Under the pieces are notes generated by a model, which had not been told where the DNA came from, did no database searches, and saw only the letters and a program-made list of their open reading frames with translations. From Engraulis encrasicolus (Eukaryota > Chordata > Actinopteri > Clupeiformes > Engraulidae): a stretch of DNA of 64,000 nt. Made by a program: the position numbers and the translations under genes. Every line of letters begins with the position of its first letter. Positions within the stretch are counted from its first letter, which is position 1. Where the stretch lies: NCBI RefSeq assembly GCF_034702125.1, contig NC_085871.1, positions 32,320,093-32,384,092 on the forward strand, written 5' to 3'. Of the stretch, positions 33,886 through 45,856 are shown piece by piece.

Positions 33886-34560
33886 AATGGTAGGGGAGGG
33901 TGAAATACCAAGGCACCACATAAATGCTTTTTGTACGTTTCTAGCAGCTTGTTGACCGGGTTGTGCACCCATGTTGTGATCCTGGGACATCATAGATTTT
34001 ATTTTTGTATAACAATCTTTTACAGAAGCCGAATGCCTCAAAATCCCTCTTGTCCCCTAGGTATTGTGTCGAAGGGAATGCATGAATGCCATCAACATTG
34101 AGGAGCTGAATTTATATAAACTGTACACTGGCTACTTTTCATTGTGTCAAAGTGACTTTTTAATGTTTTCGCCGGGGAAAAAAACATTTTAGTAGTAAGT
34201 AAGTAAGTTTAATAGGCCTACAGTATACAGCATATAAAACTGTGCAAACTGGCCATAGTGCTGCACAATGTCAAACTAAATGTCAAAAGTAAATTGACTA
34301 GGCTACATTCCATGCCACCCATTAAGAGCAAACATACGTAGTCTATAACAGTATCTACACAGTTTCCTGTGTAGGCCAATTATAACCTGCAGTCACACTG
34401 TAGCAAAGTGTATGCACATGATACTCTATCCCAACCAGCCACCGTGGCATTGCCTTGAGAACTGCAGAAGTGGGCCAAATAAATAAGTAAGTAAGCGGGC
34501 GGGCAGTCGTCTTCAGTTTCCATGCACAGATGGCCCACAGTGGTAGTGGTGTGGCGTATA
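33886..34560. other. Non-coding sequence after the LINE
   Basis: No repeat end or exon recognised. Contains short (AAGT)n at 34195-34208. Confidence 0.5.
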
Positions 34561-34617
34561 GTGTGCCTGTGTGTGTGCGTGCGCGTGCGCGTGCGTGTGT
34601 GTGTGTGTGTGTGTGGT
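34561..34617. repeat. GT/GC-rich compound microsatellite
   Basis: GTGTGCGTGCGCGTGCG then a pure GT run. Confidence 0.9.
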
Positions 34618-34919
34618 AGTGTTGTACTTCTTCTTAGCAGCACCAACAGCAGATGGTCAGGCTAGGCTTCACAGCAGTCACTATTTTTGTTTATTTATTT
34701 TTTTAGGTTTGAGAGGGGTTTCGTTTTGCCTTTTCTCACTCCAGTCACACATCCGTATGTATATACCCTTCTCATCTGTGTCTGCCCATTGCTATCCATA
34801 GGGAAGGCAAAAGGGAGGAGCAAACAGGTAAGTGCTCCCGGGTCCAGGGAGAGGGGAGGCCCAGAATTGGGTCCTTGTTACACTGTACAGTGTGGGGGTC
34901 CTTTCAGATGACTGTGGGC

Positions 34920-36170
34920 CATCCAAAAGCCATCAGCAGCCCTGCTAGATACAGCTTGTTCTTTTATAATTAATTTAATATATTAAATAATCTGACCAGT
35001 GAACTATTCCTGGCAAATCACATTTTTTAGTTAATTTTTTGCCAAGTTAAGCAAAAAAAAACTTGAAAAGGGTTCTGACAATGCCCAAAAAAAGCAAAAG
35101 TTTTCTCCCCTGAAACCCCTTAAAAGAGTCTTTAAAAACGTTTCCTTTCCTTGTCCTTATAACCTTCCAATGTACAAAGGGTTTTTTTCCCTTCTCTCCC
35201 AACCCCCCCTGGTTTTTTTTTGGGTCCTTTAAAAAATTTTTCAGCGGGCCAAATCTTTTAATTTTTTTATCGGGGCCAATTTGGTTGGGTTTTTCAGGGC
35301 CTGTGTGTTGATGGTTGGTGGGGTTGTGTTTTTTTAGGTTTTGTCTTTTTCTTTTTTTTTTTTTGTTTTTTAAATTTTTTTTTTTTGGGGGGTTTTGTTT
35401 TCCCTTTTTCTTGTAACCTATGTTTTTTCCATTTGTTTGTTTGTTTTGGGGGCGGGGGCTGTTCCCCCCGGGAAACCAAAATTTGGGCCTTTGTTAATTT
35501 TTCGTTTTTTTTCTTATGTCCTCGTCAGCACCCCTATTTTTTTTTTTTTTTTTATTAAATAATTGCCGTTTTTTTCCCTAATTTTTTTATTTGTATTTTT
35601 TTTATTTTTTTTTATTTCTTTTTTTTTGCTTTTTCCCATAAATTTTTCCCCCCCCTTTCCCTCATTCCCACGCTTTTTTAAAAAATCACTTCCTCTTTTT
35701 ACTCTAAATTTTTAATTTTTTTTTTTTTAAAATTTCGTTTTTTTTTAAACTTCCTTTTTTTTAAAATCCCCAAAAAAATTTTGAACCTTAAAAAAAATAA
35801 AAATTTTTTTTCTTAATTTTTGCCCTTTTTTTTTTTTTTTTTTTTTGGGGGCGCGTTTTTCTTTATTTCCAAATGTTTTTTTGACCCCCTGCCATCCTCC
35901 CATCTTCCCCAAAAACCTTTTCCCAAAAGCCCTTACTTTCTTAAACCCCAGAAAACACATTTTTTTTTTTTTTTTGTTTTTATATTTTTAAAGTTTTAAA
36001 AATTTTAAAAAACTTTTAAAAAAAAAAAAATTTTTTTTTTCCCCTTGCTCTCTTTTTTTTTAAAAACCCCTTTTTCAACCCCTCCACTTCTCATGAGCCC
36101 CTTTTTCCCCCAAAAACACTTCATAATCCCCCCCCTTTTTAGGCCGTTTTCCCCAAATGTACCCTTTTTT
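34920..36170. other. Homopolymer-laden stretch, probably poor consensus
   Basis: Runs of T, A, C and G (for example at 35355-35395, 35537-35556 and 35826-35846) alternate with fragments such as CCCCTTTTT and AAAAACCCC for over 1 kb. Real fish DNA elsewhere in the window does not look like this. It resembles unpolished or over-collapsed reads. No feature inside should be trusted. Confidence 0.6.
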
Positions 36171-36885
<715 letters not shown>

Positions 36886-37142
36886 TGTATAAAACACATC
36901 TCTAAAGCTAACTTGAAGTTGACAGGTAGTTAAACTTGTTGAAAAGCCTTGGCTCACCCCCATATTCCCTCGAGGCGAGTTCAAACAGAAGTTTTAAGGT
37001 CTGAAGGAGGCATCAGTGGAGCAAGAAACCCAGACAGTCGTCTTTTGCATCGTAAGTAAATGACTCGCTATGTAGGGATAAGCTCTGATGCCATACTAAG
37101 CTAAGGTAGGCTGACGACTACCACTAATGCTATCATATTTAA

Positions 37143-37213
37143 GTGTGTTTGCTCGTGCACACGCACACATACATGCACCCACACACGCACACAAACACGC
37201 ACGCACGCACGCC
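37143..37213. repeat. CA/CG-rich imperfect microsatellite
   Basis: ACACGCACACATACATGCACCC-type imperfect units. Confidence 0.8.
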
Positions 37214-37238
37214 ACATAAAGTTGAATAGGGTGACATT

Positions 37239-37242
<4 letters not shown>

Positions 37243-37325
<83 letters not shown>
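37243..37325. repeat. (TG)n microsatellite
   Basis: A pure TG run of about 41 units. Confidence 0.98.
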
Positions 37326-37327
<2 letters not shown>

Positions 37328-37829
37328 CTCTTCCTGTTTACTGGGATAACCTATAAAGAAAGGTTGTGAGTAAAAAATTAGGAAGTCATGTCTTTCATGT
37401 ATCATTGCTATCTATAATTACTTTCCTTTCTTTCTTTCTTTTTTTTTCACGACACATTACCAGGAAATGGCGGTTCACAGCCATGATAAATGTTAAAGAG
37501 TGCCGGACCATCAAGCTGTGAAAAATGTGGGAAATTAAGAAAGATAAAAGAAATTAGAGACTATTTCCAGAGTCATATAATTCATTTTTTTCTCCTCTAC
37601 ATTTTTTTCCTCAGCTGCCTTAATACTTGTTGAGCAACAGTTTGACTGTTTGCGCTTCTTATTCTGCACATTTCAGAGAGTATTAACATCGGCCCTCGCA
37701 TCAATTGCTGAACCATCACAAAAACATTGCCCTTGTTGATGTGCTGTTGTAAATTTACTTAAGACTGAAAGTATTCCTCCATCTCGTATTTTCTCTACTT
37801 TTGTGTTAAACCTTGCTCATATTAAATTA

Positions 37830-37832
<3 letters not shown>
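37326..37832. other. Unique non-coding island
   Basis: Complex sequence (for example GGAAATGGCGGTTCACAGCC at about 37464) without a convincing frame. It could be conserved non-coding DNA. Confidence 0.3.
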
Positions 37833-37878
<46 letters not shown>

Positions 37879-37893
37879 GCGTGCGTGTGTTTA
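37833..37893. repeat. (TG)n microsatellite
   Basis: A TG run ending in TGCGTGCG variants. Confidence 0.96.
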
Positions 37894-38019
37894 AATGCCA
37901 GCCCGACTCAGCTGGAGGGGCTCCGAGTTTCCCATGATGCCTCTGGCTTCCACTGAGTGACAGATGCTGTAGCGTTGGCTGAATATCAGTGCAATGGATT
38001 AGAGTTAAGGACTTTTGAA

Positions 38020-38250
38020 GCCCTCTCTCTGTCTTTCTCTCTATCCCTCCATCTTTTCATCCCCTCTATTCTTTTTTTCCTGTCTTTCCCTCTCTCTTTA
38101 CCTCTATCTTCCTTTATTCTCCTCTATTTTCTGTGAGGCACCCACCATCCACCCTTCTGTGTTGTCTCTCTCCCCCCCCCCTCTCTCCCTCTCTCTCTCT
38201 TTACTCTACTCTCTCCTGCTCTCTTTTTCACACTTACTTTTCTACTGCTC

Positions 38251-38302
<52 letters not shown>
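38020..38302. repeat. CT-rich polypyrimidine tract with (TC)n
   Basis: An imperfect CTCTCT/TTCC tract passing into a pure TC run at about 38253-38302. The SLSLSL frames here are repeat translations. Confidence 0.92.
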
Positions 38303-38306
<4 letters not shown>

Positions 38307-38638
38307 CATCCCTCTCCCTTGCTGGCTAACTCGCTCTCTGTTTTAATTAACAGATCCGTCTGATAAATATTTAAACCGGTGGCGATGACATTGCCATGGA
38401 GAAGGAGACACGAGGAGGTCGATTAATCCACAGCTCGCTTCACTCACACCACCGCTTCATACCCTGTTAAAACACGCACGCGCACGCACACGCACACACA
38501 GACACACGTTGTACTCTCTCAAACCACACTTTCACACACACACACACTCACTCACACATCCCTTCATACTCTGTTAAACCTCCACAGTGCACACAGGCTA
38601 TGCATGTATCTCCTTCACTTCTGTGTCTCCATCTCTCT

Positions 38639-38640
<2 letters not shown>
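38303..38640. other. Unique island with short CA tracts
   Basis: CCGTCTGATAAATATTTAAACC and GGCGATGACATTGCCATGG look like complex, possibly conserved sequence. Imperfect CA units lie at 38472-38510. No gene. Confidence 0.35.

Positions 38641-38691
<51 letters not shown>
38641..38691. repeat. (TC)n microsatellite
   Basis: About 24 TC units. Confidence 0.97.
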
Positions 38692-38692
<1 letters not shown>

Positions 38693-39375
38693 ACAAGGAT
38701 ATTACTATACTGTACCATAACTCCATATACTAAATGCCTTTCACTTGTGATCATCTATACAGCCAAGGACACTGCTACCGTAACAGAAAGGCCTAGTGCT
38801 ATGAGAAGTAGTGCCCGGTGCCTCCAACTCTGAGGTTTCGAAAAACAGAGAAAATGCATTCAATGCATCTATCCAGAGGACAAAATATGAAGTGTTAAGA
38901 TTTGTTTTCACTTTTCTGTGGGGTAATCCACAACAACATTTTATATAACTGCTAAATGTTTCAAAGGATACATCCACTATTTAGAACAAATTGTCTGGCA
39001 TTAATTGTTTTTGCATTGTTTTTTCTGTCTCCGTTGGTAAGGAACACTCTAGTATTGCATTGCAGACAACTGAGAAAAACTAAATGGTAGGCTCCTTTAA
39101 GAGCATTTGTTGGAATTATTAGGAATGTGCATAACTTTGGCATATATCTATTGATCAAAATATAAATAGCTGTAAAGGTGAACATTTTTACTTGTTTACT
39201 GTAATCTATAACATAAATATATATTCATACGAAATGCGGCAAGAGCTGTTGGTCTAATTATTATGACTGGAGGTGACTTTGATAGGCAAGCGGTGCTAAT
39301 TTTGTAGGCAGTGCCTGCTAACGACTGTTGGCAATTTTTCATCATGGGGGTGTGGGTGAAATTTTGCTACTTTCA
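38692..39375. other. Unique AT-rich sequence, no gene seen
   Basis: The complex stretch 39215-39360 (…GAGCTGTTGGTCTAATTATT…) may be conserved non-coding DNA. No frame or RNA is supported. Confidence 0.35.
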
Positions 39376-39377
39376 CA

Positions 39378-39388
39378 ACACACACACA

Positions 39389-39475
<87 letters not shown>
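39378..39475. repeat. (CA)n microsatellite
   Basis: A CA run of about 45 units with one CGCG interruption. Confidence 0.97.
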
Positions 39476-39477
<2 letters not shown>

Positions 39478-39506
39478 CATACTCTTCTAATCTTAACCAC
39501 AAATAA

Positions 39507-39509
<3 letters not shown>

Positions 39510-39556
<47 letters not shown>
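39510..39556. repeat. (CA)n microsatellite
   Basis: A pure CA run of about 23 units. Confidence 0.97.
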
Positions 39557-39558
<2 letters not shown>

Positions 39559-39731
39559 GTAATGTGTGTCACCATGGTGGCAGTGGCAGCGTGAAACTTT
39601 GCAAAGCCACCGTACTTTCACAAGGACACAGTGTTTCACAGCGAGTGAGCGAGCGAGCAGCAAGCTCCAACCAAATGCTGTGCCTTTCAACATCTATATT
39701 TGAGGCTAATTAACTGATTAGTCTGCTTTAG

Positions 39732-39890
39732 GGAGAGAGAGAGAGAGAGAGACTGACAGGAAACAGAGAGGATAGAGAAGAAACGGAGAAAGAGGACAAG
39801 AGAGAGAGCCACAGAGATGAGAGAGAGAGAGAGAGGGGAGAGGGGGGTGGAGGGTCGGAGGAAGTGAGGGAGGAAGGAAGAGGGAGATAG
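39732..39890. repeat. GA-rich tract
   Basis: GA runs at 39732-39751 and 39816-39835 within a purine-rich stretch to about 39890. Confidence 0.85.
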
Positions 39891-39968
39891 GATGGGAAAA
39901 ATGTCCCCAACTCTGCTTCATCACTTGCCAACTGTCAACTTCTATCTGCGTGCAGCGTGTGTGCATGG

Positions 39969-40006
39969 ATCACACACACACACACACACACACAGACACA
40001 GACACA

Positions 40007-40099
<93 letters not shown>
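39969..40099. repeat. (CA)n microsatellite
   Basis: CA with three GACACA units, then about 45 pure units. Confidence 0.97.
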
Positions 40100-40101
<2 letters not shown>

Positions 40102-40207
40102 CAATGTGGCCGGACTGCTAACTGGGCAGGACATTTTCCACGACGTTCACCCTGCAGGAGTGTGTCAAAACAAGTCCATACATGTGCTGATCCTGCCATG
40201 CAATTAA

Positions 40208-40274
40208 CACACACGCACACGCGCGCGCGCACACACACCACACACACACACACACACACTCACACACACACAGA
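40208..40274. repeat. CA/CG compound microsatellite
   Basis: CACACGCGCGCGCGCACAC then CA units. Confidence 0.93.
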
Positions 40275-40323
40275 CAACAAATTTCTCATGTTCCTGCCTG
40301 GAACCAGAATGGAGGGGCTTTGG

Positions 40324-40324
<1 letters not shown>

Positions 40325-40414
<90 letters not shown>

Positions 40415-40449
40415 TGTGTGTCTGTGTGTCTGTGTGTGTGTGTGTGTGT
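40325..40449. repeat. (GT)n microsatellite, about 60 units
   Basis: A GT run with three TCTGTGTG units near its end. It lies head to head with the CA run ending at 40274, giving a potential CA/TG hairpin. Confidence 0.98.
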
Positions 40450-40683
40450 TGACAGCAGGTCAGAGGGCACAGCGAGAACAGAGACCACTTGTACAGTGTC
40501 AGCCTTTGTACTCCCTAAGTGTTATATTACCGCCTGTGTCACCAGCACTTTCATGAGCAACATCACTTTTGATACCCTGTGATAGTGCTTAACAGCTTAT
40601 TACCACGCTAATGACCAAACTGTTTTAGATCTGTTTGCAATGTAACACCCAATTAGTTTCATTTAAAATCCCCACCACCAGTA

Positions 40684-40856
40684 TGTGCGCGTGTGTGTGT
40701 ATGTGTACTTGCACAAGTGTGTGTGTGTGCACTCGTGTGTGTGTGCGCACTCGTATGTGTATGTGTGTGTGTGTGCGCGCGCACACTCGTGTGAGTGTGT
40801 GTGTGTGTGTGCACTTGTGTGTGTGTATGTGTTTGTGTGTGTGTGCGGGTGTGCTC
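40684..40856. repeat. GT-rich imperfect microsatellite
   Basis: GTGTGTGTATGTGT, GTGCGCAC and ACTCGTGTGTG units. Confidence 0.92.
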
Positions 40857-40984
40857 GCATGTTTTACATGCTCACACCATGTAATTCCTGGGTATTAAGA
40901 TTATGACCGTCTTATCTGTGTAATCAAAGTGGATCATGTGACAGGATGCTTAGTAATGCCGTTTCATGGGCATATTCTCCGAAT

Positions 40985-41236
40985 GGGGCAGCCGTGGCTC
41001 AGTGGTTAGAGCACTGGGTTAGCAACCCAAGGGTTCCCGGCTCAATGCCCAACCGGACCACGACGGAAGTGCCCTTGAGCAAGGCACCTGACCTAACCCC
41101 CACACTGCTCCCCGGGCGCCGCTCAGCAGGCAGCCCACTGCTACGAACTAGTGTGTGTACTTCAATGTGATTCACTAGTCCAAACGGGATAAAGTGCAGA
41201 GAAAGAATTTCCCCTAGGGGACCAAAATTGGCTCCA
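40985..41236 (+). mobile_element. tRNA-derived V-SINE-like element
   Basis: The head GGGGCAGCCGTGGCTCAGTGG holds box A TGGCTCAGTGG (40995-41005). A decayed box B sits near 41039-41049. The body GCCCTTGAGCAAGGCACC…CCCCGGGCGCC is the conserved central part of fish V-SINE-type elements. The 3' part includes GATAAAGTGCAGAGAA and ends near 41236. It is transcribed by RNA polymerase III when intact and is moved by LINE machinery. Confidence 0.85.
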
Positions 41237-41807
41237 GTTGGCTTCGTTATCTCTTCTCTCTAACTGTGCAGCTATCTGTCATCATGTTCCTACTACGGAA
41301 AGACAAAACACTTATTCTCACCTGGGCCCTGATTGGCACCTGGTATGGTTGGGTCAGGGATGGCAATGACCCTTTCTGACTTTGTGTGTTCCCCCGCTGT
41401 GATTTTGGTTGCCTGAAGGTGGCGCTAAAATCACAACACCACAATGAATCATACAAGGGGGGCAGGTTGCCATCTGTAATATTGTTCTTCTGCTTTCAAA
41501 TAGCAAATCAATGGAAAGTTACGTGATAAGTTGCACGCAGAGCTGGACAGTATTTCTAATACAAGTATTTAAAATGCGTATTTAAAATACTTTTGTGAAT
41601 TTATTACAAAATTGTAAAAAATTAAATTTGGTTTTTATTTAAATACTTTGAGATGCTGTATATGAGTGTTTAAAATACTAAAATACTTGAAAAAAAAATA
41701 ATAATTCAGAGACAAGCCAATTATCTTTTGGTCAGGACATAAATCATGTGATATCCATGCTCATATCCTTGCTCACACTCTGCTTATACTCTACAACTCC
41801 CTTTTGT
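41237..41807. other. Non-coding sequence with a hAT-like end
   Basis: CAGAGCTGGACAGTATTTC at 41539, followed by repeated AAATACTTTT/AAGTATTTAAAAT words to 41700, resembles the terminus of a fish hAT MITE. The other end is not seen here, although similar words occur inverted at 56378-56490. Confidence 0.45.
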
Positions 41808-41936
41808 TACACCCTTAAAAGAGATTGGTTAAAACAATGACTAATCTCGTTGGTTGAGGCAATATTGGTCAAATTAACTGTGACATTGGTAACTATTAAA
41901 CAAACAAATTGGTTATCTAACAACTAATATGTAAGG

Positions 41937-42077
41937 GTTAACGTTCGGCGAGAAGGTCGCTACCGTGGAATAGCAGCACGACAGAGAGAATCTTTAGACC
42001 CCGACGCGGAGCGGAGGGGTCTTGTTCTCTCTGAAGTGCTGCTATTCCACAAAGCGACCGACTCGCCGAAAGTTAAC
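41937..42077. repeat. Long hairpin with 60-bp arms
   Basis: GTTAACGTTCGGCGAGAAGG… pairs with …CGACTCGCCGAAAGTTAAC. The arms also share GTGGAATAGCAGCAC / GTGCTGCTATTCCAC and GACCCC / GGGGTC. A GC-rich loop GACGCGGAGCGG lies at the centre. Confidence 0.9.
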
Positions 42078-42082
42078 CTGCT

Positions 42083-42445
42083 TATTATATGGATATACTT
42101 AAATGATTCACACATGGCAGGGACATTTCTTTAGGCCTATTTAATGTGAAGTCTGGGCTATTCTAGTTTTTAATGTCAAAGGATTGTCGCTGCGCAAAAA
42201 CAGTGCCGTTGTGGAACACCGCTAACAGCTAGGTAGCCAGGACAACAGGTGTTGTCTATCACAGCAGCTGATTAGAGTCTTGTTGAAAAGTTGCTTTAGC
42301 AGTGAAAAGTCTTGTTGCCATTGACAGCGGTCTGTTATAGACCAACCCGTCCGTTATCGAAAAATAACAGACGTGCGAACGTTGGGGAGCCCCGTTGAAA
42401 TGAATGGAGCATTCGACCGATGACGTCACAACCATATAATAACAT
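42083..42445. mobile_element. Probable nested insertion next to the hairpin
   Basis: TTATTATATGG at about 42083 and CCATATAATAA at about 42431 are inverted. A smaller palindromic region CTGTTATAGACC…GAAAAATAACAG lies between. Together with the hairpin it splits the iterated ATTGGTTA arm. Confidence 0.45.
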
Positions 42446-42886
42446 TAGTTAAGAACAAATTGGTTGATTTAACAAAGATATTGGTTAACTTTAATAACAG
42501 ATTGGTTGAAAAATGACTAATATCATTGGTTAAGCAAATGTTAACTAAGAGATTGGTAACTGACGCAGGTCTGACGCTCAACGTCAAGTACGTAACTCTG
42601 CTTCTCAATTTTCTGACAAAGCCGCCATCTTGGTGCTGCAGGAAAGCCGTTTGAGATATTGGTGAAATTCAAACACTTTGTGAGGTAAGTTCGTTTATTT
42701 TCAATGTTTCGTTAATAATTTCAAGACAATGCCAAATATACAGTGAATAACGAAACTGTTTCTTGTTCAGGATGGTAATTTGCAATGAATTTGTCTTCAG
42801 ACCATACCTCCGCTAACAGGCCATAACTACCGGTATGCTAACTTAGCCCTAGGTTGTTTTCACAACTTTGTTGGAAAGTTTGTGTT

Positions 42887-43640
42887 TTGTTAGAAACAAA
42901 CTCTACGAAATTTACAATATAGATTTGCTCCGAAAGAGCTATAAAACTTGTCCAGTGGTGCCAAAACACCCATGCCAGAGTCAAGACCTAGCTAAATGTC
43001 CGCTAGCAACATAGCTATCAGTGGTTTCTGGAGGAGGGCCGAAGGGAGTGCTTCCCCGCCGGCCAGAGATTGTTTGCGCCGGCCTCTTCACCTGAAAGAG
43101 CTAGCGCTGCATGATGAGGTGGTTCGCTAGCAACAATTAGCTATAGTCTAACGGTTAAATCATGTTGCCTTTGTTGAGGGTATTTGAAATAGTCCGATGT
43201 ATTCATAACTGAATGTTGGTTTCTTGTTAGAAACGAACACATTTTGAATATAATTTTGTTCTGAAGTTACAACTGGCCAAGTTAGTGTTGTAAGCCTGTT
43301 GGCGCCAAAGTTAAGAGCTAGCTAAATGTCCGCTAGCAACATTTGAGCTAGCCAAACTGAATAATGAATCTCTTGTCCGCTAGCAACATTAGCTAGCTAA
43401 AGTCTTTTTTTTTGTTAGAAACGAACTCCCTTTGAGTATAATTATGCTCTGAAGATATCCAGTTAATGTACTTGAGCCAAAGTAAAACACAAATACCAGA
43501 GAGAAGAGCTAGCTAGAAGTTCGTTAGCAACATCAGCTTATCTTTTAGCTGACTCAGAAGCTTGAAGTAGCCACAACTTATGCCTGATTTTTATTGTTAG
43601 AAACGAACTCATTTTGACTATACACTTGCTCTGAAGTATG
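42887..43640. repeat. Degenerate tandem repeat, period about 185
   Basis: TTGTTAGAAACGAAC-type words at 42887, 43224, 43412 and 43594 are spaced 337, 188 and 182. Between them AGCTAGCTAAATGTCCGC and GCTAGCAACAT recur. It lies in the first intron of the putative gene. Confidence 0.75.
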
Positions 43641-44951
43641 TTTTAACACATGTGCCTTTCCCTGTTCGTTGTGTAAAGGAAGTGAGTAAGTAAACTGAAC
43701 TTGTTATTGTGCACACAGTGTGCTGTTTTGTCCCATTCTGTTACTACCAACTCTGTGGGCTGTTCTCTCTGTTCAGGGAGAAACCACTGTCAGCCATCAG
43801 ATCGTGTTCTTTTCAATAAATAGGCATTACCTATTTGACAGATTTCTCCTGAAATAATGAGCCCAGGAACACCCAGATGTGTAGGGTACTTAATTTTTGG
43901 CTTGATCAAAGATGCTTAATTTGTATGGTTACTGCAATAAATATTTAGATTTCTTTGCCCATCCTTTTTGGATCTACTTGTAGGCCTAGTGATTTTAGAG
44001 GTCTTAACAAGTGGGCTATGCATCAGATTTCATTTCAAGTGATGAGTAAAATATCCAGAAAGATATATAATCTGTTCTTTTTGCCCTCTAGCTTAGCACA
44101 CTGAATTCTTTGAGCCATCTGGTGTCAATCCGTGTGGGAAAATGATCAATGAAAACAATTTAAGAAATGCATCTTATAGATGTTTCATATTGTAGGCCTA
44201 TTCAGCCTATTGTGTCATGGTGGTGTTATCATTTTTCAAACTTTATTTTTGTGTAATAATTAGGCATATTGATGCATAATCATGTTCATGTTTTGTGCTG
44301 TCTTGCTTTGCAGATGACAGAATATTGCTGAAGGATCCTACATGGAAGCTGGCTGATTACACGGAGTGATTCCTCTCTGGTGTGGTGTACCTCAGAGAAA
44401 TAAACACACTGTTGCAAGAGGTGAGTTTAAGTTTATAAAGTCACACAAAACCTATCCATGTATGTATTTTTAAAAAGTCGAAGTTCTAACTTGCTCTGTA
44501 TTTCATGCTGTCAATATGAGATGCATACTAATGTTGTGTTATTATTGCAGCTGAGAAGATGGCCAAGATATCCTTATTGCTGGATGGTAGCTCTGGTCGT
44601 AGTGGACCATATCTGCAAATGCTTCTGAACATTGACAGAATTTCTAAAGGTTAGCAACCATTCACAAATTTACACCACATGTATGTGCGTTTCAAATGTC
44701 TTAACAGTTTGAAGCACACACTGTCAATCAGAGATGCGTCCTGTTCATGCCGTGTGTTATTTTGAGAGGATAGTTAAGGAATAATGGCAGCTGCCTGGTT
44801 ACAGTAGCCTACATTGATCCCCTTTGTAGCACCATGTCTAAAAATGCTGAGAAAAATCAGTTTGTAAATGTTAGCATTTTTTTTATGAATCTGCACCAAA
44901 TGTGTGTTTCAAATGTCTACTATCTAACAGTCTGAATAACACACTCGTACA

Positions 44952-45259
44952 CAGTGGTGGACAAAGTAATAGTACTTTTGTGGTGTAATTACAACAGTAG
45001 CACATGATATTACATAGCTGTTACACCGTTTGCTCCAGTATACCTACCTATTGAGATAGACTGTGTTATTACTGAAAAACAATAAAAACCAAACAAGAAC
45101 CCACCACAAACTCAATCCAACCTGTGCAGAATCAGCTCATCATAAGACAAGTACATTGGTCTACTTTTTACTCAGATAAGTTACCTGTGTCGGAAAGAAA
45201 CTGTTTAAAAAACAAAACAAAAACAAAAACAACTTTTACTTTTACTTTGTCCACCACTG
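44952..45259. mobile_element. hAT MITE with 8-bp target duplication
   Basis: Ends CAGTGGTGGACAAAGTA and TACTTTGTCCACCACTG are perfect inverted repeats. Flanks are CTCGTACA (44944-44951) and CTCATACA (45260-45267), 8 bp with one mismatch. Length is 308 bp, non-coding. Confidence 0.92.
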
Positions 45260-45830
45260 CTCATACATGACATTACCAATTGTTGTGTGCTCAGAGCGGC
45301 AGTTTACAAACGCACCCTTGGTGCCTTCTGCTGTTAGGCCTATGACACTGAGCCCACCGTTTCATTGATTGTATTTGGGTTACATTTTCTCAATTTGTTG
45401 TATTTTTCAGGATCGCTGAGGACTCCCCCTCCATGCGTGACATCTTTGAGAAATTTTCACGCTTTCTGGAGATGCCAAGTTTGGTACGTCTGCCAGACAT
45501 TTTTTTAACCTTTATTTAGAAAGAACAAGTCACGATATAGTTGTGTGCATTGTTGATTTTGGCTATACTTGGTGTTAATTAAGCTTCCTGATACTGCATT
45601 ATTTATACCGTTCACTCAGTAGAGTAAAGCTTTCTATATAACCTGTTAGAACAGGGCGTTATAAATTTTCTGGTTACCAGAATGGCAATTACTGAGTCGC
45701 AGTGCATTACTAAAGGCCCTATGTTATGTCATAGTAGAGTAGTACTGGCAATTAACCTTTCAATGACTATTACAGCATGTTTCAGATGGTATGGCGTGCA
45801 TTATGGGGCTAAGCACCATTGATGTATCTC

Positions 45831-45856
45831 TCTCTCTCTCTTTCTCTCTCTCTCTC
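45831..45856. repeat. (TC)n microsatellite
   Basis: A short CT run just before the last exon-like block. It can act as its polypyrimidine tract. Confidence 0.85.

Noticed and set aside
40985..41060. A functional tRNA gene at the SINE head
   Set aside because: Box B is decayed and the sequence continues into a SINE body.
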